From DATFDN01 sp963767645 (GTDB lineage: Bacteria > Pseudomonadota > Alphaproteobacteria > Acetobacterales > Acetobacteraceae), in contig CAVYEW010000001.1 of NCBI GenBank assembly GCA_963767645.1, positions 372,001-436,000 of the forward strand: a stretch of DNA of 64,000 nt. Direction: 5' to 3'. Shown here piece after piece: positions 59,673 through 64,000 of this stretch; the first letter of the stretch is position 1, and the number at the start of each line of letters is the position of its first letter. The notes below the pieces were generated by a model. It searched no databases. It worked only from the letters and a program-made list of their open reading frames with translations, and was not told the DNA's origin. The translations under genes and the position numbers were made by a program.

Positions 59673-60926
59673 GTGGTTGAAGTTGCCGTGATCGGTGCCG
59701 GACCATACGGGCTGTCCGTTGCAGCGCATCTGCGTGGTCTGCGTGTTCCGGTCCGGGCGTTCGGCACGCCGATGGGATTCTGGCGGGATCACACGCCCAA
59801 GGGGCTGACGCTCAAATCGGATGCCTTCGCCAGCAATCTGTCCGCGCCCGGCGATGAATTCCCGCTAGAGCGATTCTACCGCGAGACCGGGCGGACCGAC
59901 TATTCGCATATCGGCCTGCGGGTTCCCGCGGAGGTGCTGACGGAATACGGGCGGGAGTTCCAGCGCCGCTATGTCGGCGAGGTGGAGGAGGCACAGGTCG
60001 TCAGGCTTGCCCGCACCGGCAATGGCTTCGACCTCCTGCTGGACACCGGTGAACGGCTCTCGGCCCAAAAGGTGGTGGTGGCGAGTGGATTGCTGTCGCT
60101 GAGCCATGTCCCGGACAGCCTCGCCGCGGTACCGCGATCGATGCTGTCGCATAGCTCGGCGCATCACGATCTCTCCAAGTTCCGGGGACGCCGCGTAATC
60201 GTCCTCGGCGCCGGCCAGTCCGCGTGCGAGACCGCTGCCCTGCTCAACGAGCAGGGGGCCGAGGTCGCCATGCTGACGCGGCGGAAGCTGCTGTGGTACG
60301 ATCCCGCCAATGAGGACAATGCGAATGCGCGCCGCAGCACGTGGCGGCGCATACGGCGTCCCAATTTCGGCCTTGGGCCAGGCTGGCGCACCTGGTTCTG
60401 GTCCGAGATGCCGCACGGGTTTTCCTACCTGCCGCAGAGCATGCGCCACCAGAAGGCCTATGGCCTGTTCGGTCCCGCCGGGTCCGGCTGGATCAAGCAT
60501 CGCGTGGACGGCGTGATACCGGTCTATACCGGCGAGCTGCGCGACATCGACGTGCGCGCGGACGAGGTGGGGCTGTCGGTCAACACCACCGAGCGGCCGG
60601 TCCATCTCGCGGCGGATCACGTCATCGCCGCCACCGGCTATCGGGCCGAGCTCCGCCGCCTGCCGTTCCTCGACATGCAGCCGGACGAGATCCGCTCGGT
60701 CGGCGGCATCCCGGTGCTCAACCGCGCCTTCGAATCCTCCGTGCCGGGCCTGTATTTCGTTGGCTACCTGAGCGCGCCGACCTTCGGTCCGTCGATGCGG
60801 TTCATCTACGGCACCAGGTTCGCGGCACACCGCGTTTCCCGGCACTTGGCGTATCTCGGCGAAGGCAGCAGGCGCGCGGGGCGGTTCGCCGTGCCGCCGG
60901 CGATGCAGGCGGACGCCGCGATGTAG
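59673..60926 (+). CDS. FAD/NAD(P)-dependent monooxygenase-like oxidoreductase
   Basis: 417 residues with two dinucleotide sites: FAD-binding VAVIGAGPYGLSVAAHL at residues 4-20 and NADPH-binding VIVLGAGQSACETAALL near residue 175. A late VIAATGYRAELRRLPFL is the ATG motif of flavin monooxygenases. FWRDHTPKGLTLKSDAFASN resembles ornithine/lysine N-hydroxylase and FMO-type enzymes. GGAGG at 59662-59666 fixes the GTG at 59673. It is divergent from the peptide operon across 780 bases; a role in modifying that peptide is possible but only suggested by position. Confidence 0.82.
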   Translation: MVEVAVIGAGPYGLSVAAHLRGLRVPVRAFGTPMGFWRDHTPKGLTLKSDAFASNLSAPGDEFPLERFYRETGRTDYSHIGLRVPAEVLTEYGREFQRRYVGEVEEAQVVRLARTGNGFDLLLDTGERLSAQKVVVASGLLSLSHVPDSLAAVPRSMLSHSSAHHDLSKFRGRRVIVLGAGQSACETAALLNEQGAEVAMLTRRKLLWYDPANEDNANARRSTWRRIRRPNFGLGPGWRTWFWSEMPHGFSYLPQSMRHQKAYGLFGPAGSGWIKHRVDGVIPVYTGELRDIDVRADEVGLSVNTTERPVHLAADHVIAATGYRAELRRLPFLDMQPDEIRSVGGIPVLNRAFESSVPGLYFVGYLSAPTFGPSMRFIYGTRFAAHRVSRHLAYLGEGSRRAGRFAVPPAMQADAAM

Positions 60927-61065
60927 TTTAGGTGGCACCCGCTACGAAAGCTTAGGTAAGCCGCTGGTCGTGGATCTGGAGCCCGGAGACTGGAGTTGAC
61001 GGGCTCCAACCTTCCTAGCGAACCGCGTGCAACTCACCCGCGGTGAACACCGAGCCTAGTTAGAG

Positions 61066-61281
61066 ATCGCGGGAGAGGCGTTCGGGGCCGACATCGACTG
61101 TGCCACGCTGTTGAAGATTTGCGGCGACGTGCCCGGCCAGGGCCGCTACAGCCCTGGTGCGCTGGGCCGAAAATCAGTGCATATGCGCCTGGATGCCGAC
61201 TTTTGCGGGCGTGACGGTATGGGTCAGCGTCAAGGCAGGTTGGCATTATTCCTAGGCACCCAAGACTCACAGGCAAACTGA
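61066..61281 (+). pseudogene. IS1-like transposase C-terminal remnant
   Basis: An open stretch of 71 codons ending at TGA 61281 begins AGEAFGADIDCATLLKICGD followed by GQGRYSPGALG. This resembles the conserved F-G-x-D-V-D-Y-A-x-L-x-K-x-Y-G...RYSP segment of IS1-type transposases. Upstream frames are broken and what follows (HMRLDADFCGRDGMGQRQGR) is no longer recognisable. Identification is tentative; no inverted repeats were found. Confidence 0.4.
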
Positions 61282-61591
61282 CCCACTACTCTCTCCCATC
61301 TGCGGGAGAGGTCGCTGTGCGCGGCCCGGCGGGCGAGGGTGTCGGGGCGGCTCGCTCACCCGCGTCCGCCGGATCACGGCCAGGGGCGCTCCGCGACCTC
61401 CCCCGGCTGGAGCAGAGAGGTTAATCCGCGGCGCGCGCGGACTTCTCGATTTCCGTCAGCGTGGAAGCGCGCTGGTCTCCTCGTTGCGAGCCGGTCTCCT
61501 CGGCAAATTCGGAGCCCGTGACGGAGCCGACGAGCGCGCCTGCCGGCTCGATCAGGATGGCCGGAGCGTCGCGGACCCCTTTCGTGCAGGA
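61282..61591. other. intergenic region with REP-like hairpin
   Basis: Contains CTCTCCC, loop ATCTGC, GGGAGAG at 61291-61310, the fourth member of the REP-like group. A second GC-rich block, GGCGAGGGTGTCGGGGCGG, and CTCGCTCACCC resemble the sequence around the copy at 47080-47137, so the shared unit is longer than the hairpin. No gene is seen. Confidence 0.45.
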
Positions 61592-62227
61592 TTACGTCGT
61601 CAGATGGATCGACCAGGAGACGTCGTAATTGGAATTGCTGCCGCAGCCGTGCGCGGAGTCGGTTCCGGGGTGGTGGTCGGTCTCACTCAGATGCCGGCCT
61701 TGACTGGTTCCGGCACGAAGCTGCGAGCCGGTAAAGCTATGCACCGCAGCGGCGACCGCGCCGTCGCAATCGGCGAAGACCAGCTTGCCCGCGGAGGAGA
61801 CCACCCAACCCGCGAGCGCGCCCAGCGCGGTGCCGATGAGCGGAACGACCGCCGTGCCGATCGACGCGCCGAGGGCCGCGCCGAGAGCCCCGCCGGCCGC
61901 GGTGGCGGCGGCCTGCGCCCCCTTTTCGGCCACGGTTGAGACCGCCTGCTCAAGCGTCTTCTCGGCGGCGCTCGGGTCGGTATGGCCGCTGTTGACGATG
62001 GCGTAGCTGAAAACCGCTGTCTCGTTGTCCGCGACAGACACGTCCTTGAAGTTCATCGCCGTGCGGAACGTGCCGTTGTTGAGGTCGCCGAGCTTCTGGC
62101 TCGCTTTCAGTGCGGGCCTTCCGGCGACAGCAACACTCGCCGAGATGTAGTCAGTGTCCTTGTGGCGGGATCTCGTGTTGTGGATCACAAACGAGTCAAC
62201 TGCAAAGCCATATTTCTGCGTGTCCAC
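61592..62227 (-). CDS. hypothetical protein with glycine-rich hydrophobic segment
   Basis: 211 residues. The N-terminal ~90 residues (MDTQKYGFAVDSFVIHNTRS, DTDYISASVAVAGRPA) look like a beta-rich domain. A glycine/alanine-rich hydrophobic segment at about 100-150 (TAAGGALGAALGASIGTAVV, GTALGALAGWVVSSAGKLVF) has glycine-zipper spacing and could insert in or span a membrane. The tail is Ser/His-rich and polar. GGGAGG is 6 bases before the GTG at 62227. No signal peptide. I do not recognise the family; the glycine-zipper resembles pore-forming or bacteriocin-like proteins, but that is only a composition argument. Confidence 0.55.
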   Translation of the reverse strand: MDTQKYGFAVDSFVIHNTRSRHKDTDYISASVAVAGRPALKASQKLGDLNNGTFRTAMNFKDVSVADNETAVFSYAIVNSGHTDPSAAEKTLEQAVSTVAEKGAQAAATAAGGALGAALGASIGTAVVPLIGTALGALAGWVVSSAGKLVFADCDGAVAAAVHSFTGSQLRAGTSQGRHLSETDHHPGTDSAHGCGSNSNYDVSWSIHLTT

Positions 62228-62408
62228 CTACATCCTCCCTTTGGTCGGCCGAGCCGGGTGCATCGCGCTTCCCGGCACTTCCGATGGCTTCGGTTCCGAC
62301 GGTTGAGATATCGCTCGATGTCGCGCAACGCGCATGTGACCCGGCTCACACTGACGATGATTGTTTTCCAAGGGACGTCTCCGCCCTGGTTCCCAATCTT
62401 CCATGCAC

Positions 62409-62527
62409 TGCTGTCCGGTTTGCGTCACTTGCCGGACTGAGCTCGCGACGAATCCCCGGACCAGGTCCGGAGCGAGCATGGCGGGGGAAGATCGACAGTC
62501 GCGAACTGGATCGCAAACCGGACAGCA
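62409..62527. other. long inverted-repeat structure, RNA or MITE candidate
   Basis: Outer arms TGCTGTCCGGTTTGCG (62409-62424) and its exact complement (62512-62527), 16 of 16 paired, enclose 87 bases. Inside are GCTCGC/GCGAGC (62441-62446 with 62472-62477) and CCGGAC-CAG-GTCCGG (62456-62470). The nested pairing suggests a folded RNA or a small transposon-like palindrome between the sulfotransferase and the hypothetical gene, both on the minus strand. Confidence 0.55.
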
Positions 62528-62556
62528 ACGGCCCCGCCGTGCGGGAGGCGGGATTG

Positions 62557-63252
62557 TCAGGCTCCTCCGATCGGGACCATTGCCTCCCTCGCCGCCCCTT
62601 CCAGCGCCAGCCGTATCCGCATCAGCTGCTCGCCCGAAAGACGCTGCTCCGCCGGTCGGGAGTCGAGCGAGGCGACGTGACGGCGGTGGAAGAACGTGGT
62701 TTCGTCGTACCAGCTGAAGCCGATGTCGCGCACGCCCTGGCCTGTCCTGTCCAGCGTTTCCGCCAGGCGCTTCACCCTTGTCTTGGTGAAGCGGTGTGCG
62801 ATGGTCCAGCTCTCAACCGGCCCGACCGTCGCGGAGATATGCCGGCCGATCAGCCAAGCCGCCCGCCAGGGCCGGCGGTCGATGACCTCATAGGGCACGG
62901 TCAAAGCCTGCGACCGGAGATGCTGATAGAGGCCGATCCATGCGCGCATGGCTTCGATCAATTCCTCCTCGGTGAAGCCGAAGGTTTCCATCCAGGATGC
63001 GATGGCGTCCTCGATCCGGCGCACGCTGCAGATCGCCCGAGCCGCACCGGTCCGGATCAAGGACAGACCAAGGGAGTCCAGGGTGTGTGCCTTGATGATG
63101 ACGTGATCCGCCTGGCCCGCGTGGCTGAGCGCCGCAGCCGGATCGGGCGTTGGCTCCTGGTAGACGCTTCCCCGGCGCTGCAGGACTTCGCGCACGACGT
63201 TGAATGAGAAGGTCGATCCGCTTCGCGGCATTCCGGCCAGGAATACGATCAT
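62557..63252 (-). CDS. sulfotransferase domain protein
   Basis: 231-residue P-loop protein. 5'-PAPS-binding motif FLAGMPRSGSTFSFNVV at residues 4-20 and a 3'-phosphate site CSVRRIEDAIASWMETFGF near residue 90. The size fits small bacterial sulfotransferases that modify glycans, lipids or peptides. The ATG at 63252 (MIVFLAGMPRSG) is preferred, since 70 upstream in-frame codons lack homology and overlap a divergent remnant. The acceptor is unknown. Confidence 0.75.
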   Translation of the reverse strand: MIVFLAGMPRSGSTFSFNVVREVLQRRGSVYQEPTPDPAAALSHAGQADHVIIKAHTLDSLGLSLIRTGAARAICSVRRIEDAIASWMETFGFTEEELIEAMRAWIGLYQHLRSQALTVPYEVIDRRPWRAAWLIGRHISATVGPVESWTIAHRFTKTRVKRLAETLDRTGQGVRDIGFSWYDETTFFHRRHVASLDSRPAEQRLSGEQLMRIRLALEGAAREAMVPIGGA

Positions 63253-63414
63253 CTCCGCTGCACCCGTAACAGGAGGGAGGCCGCCATAGCGTCTCCATGT
63301 TACCGGCGTGTTTCGCTGCCTCTCGGCCGATCCGTTCGTCCCTGCCCGTTGCGGGCGGGCGCTTGCTGCGACAGAACGGGCCTTGCGCAGTTCTGGCGGC
63401 GAGGAGGAGGCAGC

Positions 63415-63543
63415 ATGGACATGGTCGAAGCGGGCGGGCTGAAGGTCGCCAGGGTTCTGCATGATTTCGTGGTCGATGAGGCGATCCCCGGCACCGGGAT
63501 CGAGCCGGACCGCTTCTGGCAGGGCTTTGGCGCGCTGGCGTGA
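63415..63543 (+). pseudogene. glcB: 5' stub of malate synthase G
   Basis: 42 codons: MDMVEAGGLKVARVLHDFVV then DEAIPGTGIEPDRFWQGFGA, which matches the N terminus of malate synthase G (normally about 720 residues), after which a TGA ends the frame. GAGGAGGAGG precedes the ATG by 4 bases. The start and ribosome-binding site are intact but the rest of the gene is gone, and an AAA ATPase gene starts 18 bases later. This marks the edge of an inserted segment or a deletion. Confidence 0.8.
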
Positions 63544-63561
63544 CCCCCTTAGAATAGCGCC

Positions 63562-64000
63562 ATGAGCGCGCCAAACCCTACATCATCCGACTCGATGTCG
63601 CGCCAGGCCGGCAACGGGCGTCCAAGGCTCAGCAAGCTCACATTGCGGGGCTTCAAGACGATCAAGAACCTGGTCGACTTCGAGCCAGGCAATCTCACCG
63701 TGCTGATTGGACCGAACGGGGCCGGGAAAAGCAATTTCATTTCGTTCTTCCGCTTTCTCTCCTGGTCGCTCGTGCCGCCGGGCCAGCTGCAACTGCATAT
63801 CGGGCTTGAAGGCTTCGCCAGTTCCTTGCTCCATGACGGCCCGGGTACCACGCCGCAGATCGAAGCCGCGCTTACGCTCACCACCGCATCCGGACGGAAC
63901 GAGTACGGCTTCCGCCTCTTTCATGCTGCCGGCGACACACTGCTGTTCGCTGAGGAGTGGTTTAGATTTCGCCGTCCCGGGCAGGATCGAGCGGCACAGG
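63562..64000 (+). CDS. AAA family ATPase, partial (runs off the window)
   Basis: First 146 codons of a RecF/OLD-like ATPase: RLSKLTLRGFKTIKNLVDFE then LTVLIGPNGAGKSNFISFFR with the Walker A at about residues 50-58. The pattern L-x-L-x-N/G-F-K-x-I...IGPNGAGKSN is typical of SMC-like AAA_21/COG4637-type ATPases, common in defence islands and mobile DNA. The frame is open to the window end. It lies 18 bases after a truncated glcB. Confidence 0.82.
   Translation, partial: MSAPNPTSSDSMSRQAGNGRPRLSKLTLRGFKTIKNLVDFEPGNLTVLIGPNGAGKSNFISFFRFLSWSLVPPGQLQLHIGLEGFASSLLHDGPGTTPQIEAALTLTTASGRNEYGFRLFHAAGDTLLFAEEWFRFRRPGQDRAAQ

Noticed and set aside
61592..62227. Considered as a bacteriocin because of its glycine-rich hydrophobic stretch
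   Set aside because: It lacks a double-glycine leader and is larger than C39 substrates; glycine zippers also occur in ordinary membrane proteins. Left as hypothetical.

Overview
This is high-GC chromosomal DNA of an alphaproteobacterium. The Liv-type uptake operon, class II-like AroA, the FYDLN-acid zinc-ribbon protein, the EF-P/EpmA/EpmB set and the ECF42/YCII pair fit Rhodospirillales, probably Acetobacteraceae; this placement is inferred from gene content only. Most intervals hold ordinary metabolic and envelope genes, broken up by decayed insertion sequences and GC-rich intergenic repeats. I recognised no rRNA, tRNA or CRISPR array.

Layout. 25-6399 (+): a catabolic operon of Ldh-type dehydrogenase, SDR, and a branched-chain amino acid/amide-type ABC importer whose two permeases are fused. 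6311-16974 (-) and 17378-21095 (+): a divergent exopolysaccharide locus. Its minus arm encodes a beta-propeller protein, flippase, two P-loop proteins, Wzz/Wzc-type co-polymerase-kinase, asparagine synthase-like protein and glycosyltransferase. Its plus arm encodes a nucleotidyltransferase, sugar aminotransferase, initiating sugar transferase and epimerase/dehydratase. A LuxR-type regulator (21158-21994) closes it. 22465-30628: ABC-F protein, NDH-2, TerC, PurB, an NRDE protein and a membrane Ser/Thr kinase with predicted periplasmic Ig-like and PDZ regions. 30649-32582: truncated vapC, IS630 and IS5 remnants and a MITE-like repeat. 32608-34501: ECF42 sigma factor, YCII protein and a small exported protein. 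34845-38083: a TolQ/MotA-like, MotB/OmpA-like envelope module. 38143-43461: SuhB, EF-P and both EF-P lysylation enzymes, interrupted by a C-free low-complexity tract, an ISAs1 remnant and a broken HigBA pair. 43481-47051: FYDLN protein, aroA-cmk and a hypothetical protein. 47306-51471: the transglutaminase/alpha-E/ATP-grasp operon. 51921-54053: large catalase.

The most interesting part is 54124-58892 (-). A 56-codon gene, too short for ordinary gene calling, encodes a peptide with a double-glycine leader and an Asn/Tyr/Arg-repeat core bounded by two cysteines. It is followed by a ParB/sulfiredoxin-fold-like protein, an HlyD-type adaptor and a C39-peptidase ABC exporter. Together these look like a complete maturation and export system for an unusual secreted peptide. 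Two perfect hairpins sit at the precursor stop codon and an inverted repeat lies upstream. 59673-64000 holds an FAD-dependent monooxygenase, an IS1-like remnant, a glycine-rich hypothetical, a sulfotransferase, a 42-codon stub of malate synthase G, and the start of an AAA ATPase that runs off the window.

Quality warning: eight otherwise good genes each carry a single-base frameshift of the same sense (+1): Ldh, nucleotidyltransferase-kinase, AsnB, Ser/Thr kinase, ECF42, EF-P, ATP-grasp and catalase. This pattern looks more like insertion errors in the assembly than biology. I give these genes their full intended extents as CDS and mark them frameshifted; 'pseudogene' is kept for truncated or decayed genes.
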